From: Brienomyrus brachyistius | Taxonomy: Eukaryota; Chordata; Actinopteri; Osteoglossiformes; Mormyridae | Reading direction: 5' to 3' | Length of the DNA stretch: 64,000 bases | NCBI RefSeq assembly: GCF_023856365.1 | Contig: NC_064548.1 | Span: forward strand, 9,225,642-9,289,641 | Part shown: one piece after another, positions 36,401 through 48,400 of the stretch | Numbering within the stretch: position 1 is the stretch's first letter | Layout: each line of letters starts with the position of its first letter | Translations under genes and position numbers: made by a program | Notes under the pieces: model-generated | Told to the model about the DNA's origin: nothing | Databases searched by the model: none | Seen by the model: only the letters and a program-made list of their open reading frames with translations

Positions 36401-39400
36401 TCTCATATTTTCATGTGGTCGCCTGCACATCAATGCATTTTCTGCATGCACATTGCATGCACTTTGTACATGGGTATATGATGCACGTGCACACTCAAGG
36501 TTTTGCATAAAGTACGTGCACGTGTGTGTGTGCATGCAACCCTTCTGTGGTACCGTGGAGAACCACCTCTGCCTGCTTCTTGCCTCCTGTGTTTTAGGGT
36601 TTCAAAACCTCCACCCACCATCACCAGGGGGAAATGGTTTGTCCTGTGGTGTCACCCTGCCCTCACCCCTACCGCACACCAACGAGAAGCGGTTCTAGAG
36701 TTGAGCGACTGCATATCCTCATCCCTTTTCGTGCGATGGACGGCTGTTCTCCTTCCATCTCTCGGTGTTGGGCGGGATGGTGGGGTCGTTGTCAACGTGG
36801 CGACTTTGCATCCCTGCTGCGGAGGCAGGAAGGTCACGGCATCTAAGCGAGCTGTGATTGGGCTCTGTGGGCCCCAGGTCTTCCCCACTATTGCGAATCG
36901 CCAAGGACAAACAGCCTGGCCCTGGGTATTGCTGTCATGGTGCCCCTGGAGCTCCATGTGCAGAACTGCACTGATCAAAGCTGCCACCGCAGGGCCCAAA
37001 ATAGGTAGCCAAGAACTTCGGCTGTGTTGCAAATTCATGCTCTTAGATACAGCCTGCAGAGTGGCCCAGGGCAGCCTGTTTGGGGGGAGTCACTGGGTTG
37101 CACACAGGATATTGTGCTCATCGGGATGAGTTTGGTGTTTCCGGGGGGCCCCACTCAAAAAGTCACTTCCCTCCCCCAAGATGTTTCCATAACTAAATAA
37201 ATAGTGCATGAGTAGAATCAGAAGATCATACTTTGCTGGCTAAGTTGCGTAGCCCTTTGGAAACAGACAGTGCAGTATCGAACACAAGGCCACCAAGTCT
37301 TGTTGGCTGTTTATTTAAGGACCTGAGAATCAGAAGGGCTGTGTGCTAATGAGATTTAAGAGGAAAGTGTTCTGCCTCTAAGCTATGCAGTGGCTTTCAA
37401 CAGGCTCATTACTCTTAGCACAGACTGGAAAGATGTTCCCTCTTTGAGCTCAGAGGGCTTCGAATTGGCCCCGTAATCACACCCTGAATGCAGTTAAGTG
37501 TAACTGATATGTTACACAGATTGGCTCTTTGTGTGTTTTTTTATTTATTTCATCTCCTCATTACTCACCGTCTCTGAACAAAAGACTCTCCCTGGTTCCT
37601 GTGTGCTCTCCTTGCAACCCCAGAGCGCTCATTGTTCCCCAAGTCGGCGCTGAGCTTCCTTCTTCCTTCCTCCACCTTCGCCCAGTTGCCTCCATCTGAA
37701 AGGAACCACCCTCCCCCCCATTCGGATCAGCATTCCCCCTCCGCCACCAGACACGGCCTGTCTCCATACCAGGCCAGACCTGGGCACAGAATCGTAACAA
37801 ATAACGGCAGACATATAAAAAAAATAAATAAAAAATAAGTGCTATGTAGGCTGCACCGTAACATGGTAAATTGTGCTTGCAGTATATAAAACCACATGTT
37901 GTGATTTCCTCATGTATCCCATGAGACATAAAGAAGTATGATCATGCTAACAGCCCTTTTTTAACAGCTAGTTTAGTGGCTCACAATGAAAATGAAAGAA
38001 ATCCATCGTAGTAAAATCATAATGAAAATGCAGGATAAGTTCCAAATCATGGTGCGGATGCATCAGTGGTTTCAACTGGAAAATGTTATGTTTCTGAACA
38101 AGGTGATAACAGTAGGGCAACAGCTTGCTAACGGGTTTTGCAGTTCTAAATCCTTAGCTGCTGGTTTTGGCTTGTTGAAAATGGCACAAAAAGCTGTTCC
38201 CTTCCTGGTCTGGTCAGTGTAGGATTTTTAAGCCATGTCTGGTGCCCTGTGAGCAGCAGAGGAGCTCTCAGCTGGACTGTGTGGGAGACTGAGACGTTGG
38301 TGGAAGGCGGAGGGGAGGTCCCGGAGTTTCCATAGCATGCAGGCGAGCATGTCTGATTGGCTGCCTGTAACTTCCTGATACCGTTGGCTTGCTCCTTCCC
38401 AGGGCCCTGCGTGCAAGGAGAGATCTGTGGGCTGGATCTACTGGAACTAAATGTTTTCAGATTAAGATAATATCCCTGCACATAGCTTGTGTGTGTTAAT
38501 TTTTGCTCCCTCCCCCAATTTCCCTCCTGCCCCCCCCTTTCTTTCCCTCCCTTCTGCTTCGCCTGTACTCTCTGACCCTCACTAGACTGAAATAAATAAG
38601 CTACTTTGATACCATTTGGCAAGAATTCAAGACCGGTAGACAGAACTGTGTCAAAGTAATCTTGCTGTTCCAGATGTTTTCCGCAGAAGGCTTGATCCAC
38701 CACTCAAGCGGGTCTTTTACTTGTTCTTTTGTCAACTTCTTTTTTTCTCCCTCTTTTCTCATGTCTACACTTAATTACACGCTATAAAAATAGTGCGTGT
38801 GCTATTAAGGACCACCGGCATTTTTTTCTGAGGTTTCTTCGATAAAGCTTTGCATTTTCTTGTAGAGCAATAAATCAGAGCTTGGACTATTTCTGTTCTG
38901 TGGTCCTGTTCTCAGGCCTTGCACTTGACGACGTGAACCAGTTCCACAGTTCGCCCAAGAGAAGGGCTTTAGTGCACCCAGGTTTCAGTCAGTGATCACA
39001 TCGTCCATGATTTAGACAATATTTCAATGTAAATACTGGCGGAAATTTCCAAAGAACAATGTGATTTTGAGCTAAAATCCCATGATCTCTGGTGGATTTC
39101 CACTTTGCTCATGGGTTTCTTCCTGCATCCATCCATCCATCCATCCATCTTCCAAACCGCTTATCCTACTGGGTCGCGGGGGGTCCGGAGCCTATCCCAG
39201 AAGCAATGGACACGAGGCAGGGAACAACCCAGGATGGGGGGCCAGCCCATTGCAGGTTTCTTCCTGCAGTCGTGTTTATTTTGTCTTTCCTCCCCTCCTC
39301 GCCATCACTGTACATGTTGTTCTGGCACTCTGATCCAGTTTTTCCAGTTTGACATCATTGGCAGTTGCCATTGTTATTCTTGTTAGCCTTTCAGTTTATT

Positions 39401-42400
39401 GATAAGCATCTCCTTTATTTATTTGTATATTTTCCACCTATGAAAAATATAAACGTTGCTTAATGCAGCTTGGCTGACAGGCACGGGCAACACAGAAGTG
39501 TCAGGCCTAGTCTGCGAGTTCTGGTCACCCTAGAGCTTTGCACTGGGTGCTAAGTCTCAGAGACTCCCAGACTCCAACCTGTGAGCTTCCCCACCCCACC
39601 CCCTCCCCACACACACACACACACACACCACCCCCTTGCATTGGCAGGCAGAAGCAGCTTGCTGTGCTTGATCGTTTGCTGCTGATCATCAGTGTATCTT
39701 TAATCAATAGAAGGCTGGCGAGCAGTGGGAGGGTTTCAGTGTCACAGCCCTCCCCATGCTACCCCGTTGTTTGTGTTTGTGAATCAAACGTTCATTTGCA
39801 TGTCTGCTGGGGGAATGTGGGCGAGCTTATAGACACTGTCTTAAAGGGCCAGCACAAGGGACTGGCCCAGCAGTGAGTCTTGGCTCAATGGCATATGTGT
39901 GGTTTCTATTTACAACTTTAGTTTTTAAATAATTACTAAAACATGCACCACATTTTTTCTTAGTTCAGCTGTTATTATTTTATCAAACTATACAGCCACC
40001 AGAGCTTGGCTCGGACACCACAGTGTTTTTTTAAATGAAGTATTTAGTTTTCCTATTGAAGTCTAAACCCATAGGCTCTCTTTGCCAGGTCACCTTCCAG
40101 CTGTCTGTGTGCCGTACCATGTATCTGGGTGACTTCTACGCTGTAATTAAGAGCGTTGTGACATATTTTGGGGTGAGGGTGACAGGCTAGAGACAACAGC
40201 TGTCCCATCACACCGTCCCACATATTGACAGACAGGATCCAGTGGCCACACCTAGGCCTGTCGTGATAAACGATAAATCGATTAATTGCACGATAATTAA
40301 AATGAGGTCGATAATTTTTCCGGCTGCGATAATTTTCATTTGCATGCTTGTTTGTTTTCCTCATGTCTCTCTCTACCAAATGGGAATATCGGCTCTTTTT
40401 AGCAAACCAGCTCATTTGGCTCAGCTCACCAAGAAGAGCCGGCTCTTTCAGCTCCTAAGCGGCTCTTTAAAAAAAAAAACGCCCCTCTTTTCGTTTAATC
40501 TGATGCTGATTAGTGTGACCTGATTTGAGCTTGTTAAAATTAAGATGCCGTCTCGTGGGCATCTTAAAAAAAATCTCCTGTTCAAGAGCCGGCTCCCATC
40601 GTTCACTAAAAAGAATCGGCTCAAAGAGCTGTCTCGTTCGCGAACGACGCGTCACTAGTAATGAGGAGTGAACTCTCTTGACAGTGGGCTCTTTGTACGT
40701 CAGCTTCCGCGTTCATGGAAATGCGGCTCACACACTTCCGGTCTGTGAAAAATGGCATTGGTTTATACATGCCATTCACAGGACTTTCCCAAACATATGA
40801 TCAACGATGTACATCGCTTTTGTAAATCCTTCTCCAAAGTACCAATGAGTTTAATTAGAGACGGGCTTTAAGATGTTTGCCTTGTCTTACATCCAGAGAT
40901 GCAAAGGGGAGTTTTCGTTCAACTCTGTGGTTGGCGTTGGACTGAGACATGAAGAAAAAATCGACTGTGATGATCAATCGATTATGATTATCAATTTCGC
41001 CCAGGCAGACATATTCGCTATAAGTGGTAAAATATAATGTGGCAATAAATTATATGAAATGTGAGTGTAAATATGTTGGATTTGTCGAATTTCCCAGGGA
41101 TGTGGTGGAAGCTTAAAACTCGATTTGTATTTTGAGGACGTAGCACAGCTGGATACATTGCTACTCCTGAGAGATCCTGCCTTAAGCCACACAAAGTCAA
41201 CATGTTGGTATTTCTTGCTCGGAATTTGCCAGACTAAAGTAGCTACGGATTTGCATGCGGCCTGTTGAGGCACCTGCTTTTATTCATATGGAGTGTTTTG
41301 TTGTTAGTTAGCACTGCCTGACTGGCAGTTTTGCCTGTTTTCCCTGTCTGAGCATAATGTTTAATATTTTAAGGGCGATTTTGTTTACAGAGACTTCATA
41401 ATCCATTTCATTTATTGTTTTTGGTTGTTTTGTTTTTGGACATTAAAAATGTCTTCCAGTCCCAATGTTGAACGTTATTTCGAAATTAAAGTTTTGATCG
41501 TTGAAAGGGTGTACCTGCATTAATATGCCATTATCATTACATCAGTTGGTCTCACAACGACAATATTATTGTTTATTACCATAATTCCTGGGACAATTTA
41601 TTAATTTGTTATTGTGACAGGCCTAGCCACACGGCTTTTACGCAATTTCCCTGGCACCCTGTTTGCCGCTGGCTGTGATTCTTCACGATGCATTTGTGCA
41701 GCTTTTGCCTTGTGGGTGGGGGATATCCCTGTCACGATGAGTGTAAAATGGTAAACTATGACTGCAGCCTCTCACAGATGCTCTTCTTCCGGCGTTTAAA
41801 TGTCAACTGAACGGAAGCCAAACAGTGTTAAGACTGGGTCCCTTTCAGCCCCAAGCCTCCTGGAGTCCCGCCACGTGTGACTCGGACTAAAGGGCCATCA
41901 AACATCACAGAGAATGTGCCCTGTTCACTGAGATCTCCCGAGCCAGACCAGTGTGCTTATTGGCAGTTAGTTTACTTTTTCTTTAGTGTTAAAAGAAGTT
42001 GCCGAAATCTGGAATGTCTCTGCAGCAAGTTGTTTGACAGCACAGTGTGGGAATATGTCAGGTGCTGGGATCGGGAGTGTCCGACTGGGGCAGAGACCCT
42101 AAACGGAAGCAAGTCTAAACCGCCAGGGCACGTGAACGCCCTGTCAGGCAGCGGCGAGCTTGCCGTAACCTCTAAAACATGCTGCACACCACAAGGCATA
42201 ACCTAGCTTTCATTTTCTCCCCATCGTCAGTAGGGGGCGTACTTTCCCCGCCCCCATTCTGTACTCCCCCAGTCCTGCAAGGGTAGTTGGCTCGCTGTAT
42301 TGATTTCTTGGCGCACCTTGTTTGTTCACTTTTCAGAGGTGGTTATACTAGAAACTCGGGCAAACTAAACAAGGGTTCCTCATACAAAAATATGACCCCC

Positions 42401-45400
42401 CGTGACATTCATGTCCCAGGTCCCCATGAGAAACGGATGGCGCTCTTGTGATTGGTGTCGATGGCCTAGCACAGTCGCCGGCATTTGCAGTCTGTTTATA
42501 AACCTCATGCTTGATGTGCTAAATGGCACGCTAGCACGTGTCATGTGTGTGGTTTTAATTTTTTTTAGGCATGACCAAATTCTTGCAACATTTGGAGTAA
42601 AGTACAAACCACTAACATTTTATTCACCTGCTGCATAATATATGAAACCCACCAACAAGGCGTGACGGACCCTGGGCAATGCCCCGAGGCCGCTTCACAG
42701 CCCAGGGGCAGGACAGACCAGCCAGCGGAAGCTACCCGTTCAAGCAGCACATGATGTGCAGATGAGCGGATACGGGTGAACGCCACGCGCTGCCTGGGCT
42801 GCTCTCATGGAATTCTGGAGGCCAGAGTGGCCTGGCGAAGCCTCTGCTAATCACACGTGGTCGTGAAGCAACATTCCGGCTCCTCCTCCCAACCATTGCT
42901 TAAGCTGGAGACATTTGCATGAGACCATTTCCTTATCTGCCTCCTAACCAGCCCCTCCCTGTCCCCCTTCCGCGAGGCCGTTTGGGCCGGAGGTACGTGA
43001 AATAGGGTTTGCAGAAAGATAAATCTCTGTCTGGGTGGGGCGGGAGTGTTGCTGAGAAAGCAGGGGGCTTTAATAACAAGAACAAAGAAAATCATAAAAG
43101 GAGACCTTTTGACAGGTTGACCTTATTTGCTGGCTTATCAGTTCAGCACATCGGGAGAGAGATTTTCCTATTCAAAAGGCAGAGAAGCCGACAGCTACCT
43201 GGGTCCTGTCTGCTAGGGGCCGCTTCTTTTCACTCTCCACACGAAGGCACAGGTTAGCATTATCCCAGCCTCAGGCTGGCTCAGGCCCCCTTTCTCTGTG
43301 AGAGGTGAGAAGTTTGCCAGCAAGAGCCCACCAGTGGTTGTGGAGTAAAGGCTGATTCATACTTCTGTGTAAAATCTACTCCGTACCCTGATGGGCACCT
43401 CCCCAGAAATGCAGCTACACGGATCAGGCTTCAGCCCTAACTGCTCAGTCCCTATGGACTCCATGGCGCGCCTGCATTCTGTACAGTTTGAGTTTTTTTT
43501 TTTCTTCCTGTTCTTTTCTGTTTTTGTTACTCCATTTGGAGGGTTTGTCTGGACTTGGTCCTGCTGCCCCCCCAACCGCCGACACAGACACACATACACA
43601 CACACACACATATATACCACCTCTGGAGAGTGGTATGCGTTGACTGACAGTAATTTGCAGATGTAGCCAGGAAGTGGCTAGCTTGCCAGTGCCGTTGCGT
43701 GTAAAGAGTTTATTTAGGGAAAGAGAGAGGGAGCAAGGGAGGGAGGGGTGTGTGCGCCGGAGTGCGTTTGATGAGGGAAGGAGGGGCATTTTTGGTAAAA
43801 AGAGAACAGATGAACGATGGCAGTGGGCCAGGAGCTGGGCTTTTGTCTGCGGAGGCTAAAACTGCGAAGCATCCGACTCCCAGCCAGTGGAGTTCAGTCT
43901 TCCACAGACACGTATAGCAAGACCCTGGTTACCCAGCTTACCCCCCATGTTTTCCTCTCCCACGGCCCTTTAGTCCTTACATAAATTCATTTTTAAGGTT
44001 TTCTTTTAACCAACCTCGACATGTGCTTAGCTTCTTCATGTTTGGCATTGCATAATCCCAGCAAGCCCACAAATCTCCCCCCCAGCCCCCCGTGCCTCTG
44101 TCCTGTCCCCCCGGCTGTGCACAGGCCTGCATTGTGTTTATGCTGTGGCCTTGTTTTCCATTGGCACCATCAATCTGCAGTTCAGTGCTTTCTACTCTAA
44201 CGGGCTTCCCCTAAGCTTGCAGGTTCAGTTCTAAACCCGGCATCCTCCCTCGCGATTTCTGCCAGCTCTGCTAATGAGTTTCGGCAAGAGACTCATCGTT
44301 CAGAAGAGCCCGATCCTGTTTAGTGAACCCCGCCAGGTGTGCTGCCTCCCTCTGGCTGCCCCAAAACATTTCCCTCATTCGCCACAGTGGGATCCGTGCG
44401 TCGAACACGGCCGGCTGATTTCCCACCACGAGACGCTCTTTTTCCTACTCGTACTTCATCAAGTGGATTTCAAGTGAACTTTTTTGTTAGAGTGAAATGA
44501 CAGATGTTGCAGTGGGGCTCAGTGAAATCAGCAGTTCATGCACTCTGAGAGGCTAAAAACTGCTATAGCATGTAAATCGTGCTGGAGGGGGCACCTCCAT
44601 AGCCCAGGCCCTTAAGTTACATTTTGATAATGCCACTGCTTGCATGCGGTCGTCTTGGTGCTGCAGCAGTGCCACGATGCCCCGTGTGCTTTTCCAGCTT
44701 CCGTGCAGAGGAGGGGTGGGCTGGGCCAGGATGGATGTCACGTGGCCCACATCTGGCACTGGGCACTCCACTTGCGTCAGGTCGGACCCCAGCAGCTGTG
44801 TGCTTATGTGTGAGGTCTGGCCAACCCCCGGAGTTGCAGAACTCCTGTTCACGGAGCGCGGGGCTGGCCGTTCTCTGGGCAGCGCTGACTCCCCTCTCAG
44901 GTGAGCCCTTCAGCTCCACCCAGGGAGGATGGTGATTAGCAGAACCGGACGTGCTGTCCCTCTGCATGGCTCCTCCTCCTGGGGGCACCTTTCCTTTTTT
45001 ATTGAATAGCAGACAAAAGCTTTTCATACATCCTGCTTTTCACCCAGTTTCACCAGTTCGCTTTAGGGCGTGTGCCTCTCTCCCGCGGTAGGGCTGGACC
45101 GGCACTGCTGCAGGGTAGGGCAGCGTTGCGGCTTCGCGACAGCAGCTTGGCATGAGCTGTACCCATCCGTGATGGGGGGGTAGGGGGGAGTTCTCTAACA
45201 GGCTGTGTCCCAGCGCAGGTGGGAGGGGCCACACCGCATCTGCAGCTGTGCATCTGGTTGTTAATGCTCAGTGTCTGATCAGGATTATCGCCAGACACTC
45301 CTGGCTCTGCAGGGACCGATTCTGAGAAAAAGTCCACAAAAAAATGGCATCCTCTGAAATTCAGGCATGGCAGGGAGCTGCCAGCCAAACAGGGGCCCGT

Positions 45401-48400
45401 GCAATGGCCCCGTCAGGTCACGATTTGTTTATCACCTTTTGAGGTTTTGGGGTTAAGGGTTGTTAAATTCGGTGAAAGGGAGAACTCCATAAAGACAGGA
45501 ATACAAAGGTTTGTGTTTGTGTGCGTGTGCGTGTATGTGTATGTATGTGTGTGTGCGTGCATGTGTCTGTGGCTCTGTGTGGGTCCTCGCATCGCGTGAG
45601 GAGCGAGCGTGCGAACTTTCAACCCTGGCAGCCGACAGTGGAGTTTTTGGGAGAGGGGGGGGTGGTAGAAGGAAGGGAGTGGGCAATGGGGCGGCCGGCG
45701 GCGGGGGGGGGGGGGGGGGGCAGCATAGAGCAGGGGTGTTTGGTTACACAAGGATATGGAGTTCGGTAATTAAGAGCAGCGGGGAGCTGAGCCGAGAGCC
45801 GGCCGTGCGGCCAAGAGAGCAGAGAGTGTCTCAGTGAGGGCTTTCCGGCACAGCCTTCCCGTGGCCGAGAGGGGGAACGTGGGAGATGGGGGGTGGACGA
45901 GGGGGGAGAGAGGGAGAGAGAGAGGAAGAGGGAGTGTGGCCATGCATTGTCGTGCCATGAAGTGATTTAGGGTAGGAAATGACCCGCCGGCCCACGTGGC
46001 GGCTGCCAGCAGCGCGACATTAGATCTGGAAAACGCTGCCTGGGCTTATCTGAAGTGTTGAAAGTAAAAACGGGGGATATTAATAGCTATGTGTGAACAA
46101 CAGGGAGGGTGGCCTTGATTCATTCCGAAACAGGGACAGGCTCTGAGACTACCCCCACCCCCGGGTCCAGTCCCGCAGTCACAGATGCTGGACGCCAGCC
46201 GCGACTCACCTGCAAAGCAGTTAGACCATGACCGTTATAGATCCTCACAGCAACAGGAACTGACCTCCCGCATTGCCCCACCCCTTCCTGTCAACCAATT
46301 AGACAAATGAAGGCACAGAACTGCACTAAAGTCTCAGGCAGTTAAGCCACAAAATGCATGGGCGTATTGGACGGTTCCTGCGAACACTGGGGTAACTTTA
46401 GAAGATGGTTCCCAGGACTTTTGCACAGTAATATATGTGTTGGTTATTGTCTTAAGTGAAGCCTGAATCCCTGGGGCATCCCTATTAGTGTCAGGCAGTG
46501 CCAGACTATATAGACCAAAAACAATATAAATATCAGCAATTTTGAGGTGTATTAGCAATACATGATATTTTCTATGTAGTGTGCAAGATATTCACTTTTA
46601 AATCAAAACTACATGTGAGATATAACAGTAATTCCTCACCTTTCCATCCATCAAATTCTCTTGCAGATGCCGATAACTGACTGGTTTGATTTTAGCTGTG
46701 AATTGTAGGAGTCTGCGCGACATCACGACCAAAGCTCTTTCGTTTTTTACAACCAGGAAGGAATAGTATTGGTTTCTAATCGAAATCTTTGACAGAGCCC
46801 TTATTTTAACATGCGATAAGAATGTATCGTCATCCTGTATCGCGTTTTGAAAATATAAACCAATATAATGTAGATACCACTCAGCCATAGTGTTAGGCTC
46901 CACTGACACAGCTCACGGCGACCCCTGCAGGGCGGCCCGGGCCGGTTCATCGCCATGGGTACAACTGCATCATCATGCAGTGTGTACTTTTCATTAGCAG
47001 CACTGTGTCCCTCAAGTCTCTCGCTTGGGGAGTTATTTTCAGCAGCTGCTCTGATCACCTGTCAGAGATTGGGTTTGGGTCCAAAGAAGTAAAGTTGTAA
47101 ATGAAAATAAAAATAATAGTACAATAAAACCAGTAGGGGGGCGGTGCTTATGGGAGGCCGGCAGAGTGACGTGGGTGTCTCACTATGTCGCTGCCAGTGT
47201 GTGTGCGGGTGGTGGTGATTGTGTTGAGCCCTGGCCCCAAACCACATGCCAGACTCCTCACTTCAGAGCCCTCCCCCCACTCTGCTTTATCGGTGTGGCC
47301 ACCCTGATAAAAGGCCAGGATATGCTCTGTCCATGAGTCACTGAATGAATTAAGAAATGGGGCCTTTCGTTCCCTTCCAGGACATGTAGAGATTATGAAA
47401 CAGACTTTTTTCAGGAACCAGGAACCTCTGTTGCATTCCCACCACAGGAACTCTGCCCGATTGCAGTTCCAGAACCGTTTTTTTAGTCCCCATTCCAGTA
47501 CTTTTCATTTGACCAAAAACTACTGTGGCTGGGCTTGTAGCGATTAACTGGCTGAGTGGTTGACCACAAGCACTGGTATTGACTGCAGAGGTCTGGGGAA
47601 AACAGAGATAGAAGCAGTGGAGCGAAAAAATGAGCAGATGGAATTATTTTTGTGACTCAGATACATTTAATACATATATGAATACTTTGTGGCTTGCGTC
47701 TCCTTATTTCTGCATTGGAAAATTCATTTGATAACTGATATCCTTTTGTCTAACATCATCGGTGCCAGCACTTATTAGTGGGATAACATTGCATTGTTTT
47801 TTTTTTCTCTGGAAAATGAAAGATCGATATGCTGTCTAGATTTAATAATGAATTATTAACATGTAGCGGGTCATATATAAATAAATGTCACAGTTCACAA
47901 GAAGGTAACAGTTCCTGGTGCACGGGGGGTACGCAACAATGAAATTGGCCATCGGCAAAGTGCCTTTCCTTCCCCTACAGGACATGCAGAGATTAAGGCA
48001 CAGGGCCTTTCGCTGGGGCCTGTCTCCATGTGCTTAGTCCTTCCATCGTGCTGTTTTTGTCTGCTCACTCATCAGTGAGCTGTGCTATTGTTTTGCTCCT
48101 TTAGCAATTAGCGATTATAGCTGTGCTGCCACTCTGTCCCTGAGGGCACACCAGTCATCAAACCACCCCCCCCCCCCCCATTTCCCTGTCCTTCAGATGG
48201 CGCATGGGAACGGACCTGGAGGGTGCTGGGGGCCAGGAAACAGCCCATACCCCTGCCATAGGTCCTTTGCACTGATCAAATTTACCGTAGCCTGCTGGTT
48301 TCCTGCGACAGTATGCCCCCAACACACACAAACACGCAAACAGAGGCCCCCATGCCTCACCGCGTCGTGAGAATGTAAACATGGCCAGCAGCAACCACCT

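Noticed and set aside
36503..37129. Longest open frame in the window (about 208 codons, plus strand)
   Set aside because: Low-complexity, cysteine- and tryptophan-scattered translation with no recognised domain. It overlaps other frames on both strands in G+C-rich intron and has no splice or start context.
38146..38703. Minus-strand open frame of 185 codons in intron 2
   Set aside because: No protein-like features or family resemblance. Chance absence of stops in mixed-composition intron.
40253..41625. hAT element considered as coding for transposase
   Set aside because: No open frame beyond about 100 codons and no transposase-like motif. Non-autonomous or decayed.
45505..45590. Several GCGTG strings as AHR response elements
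   Set aside because: They arise from the GT/GC-rich microsatellite and carry no independent weight.
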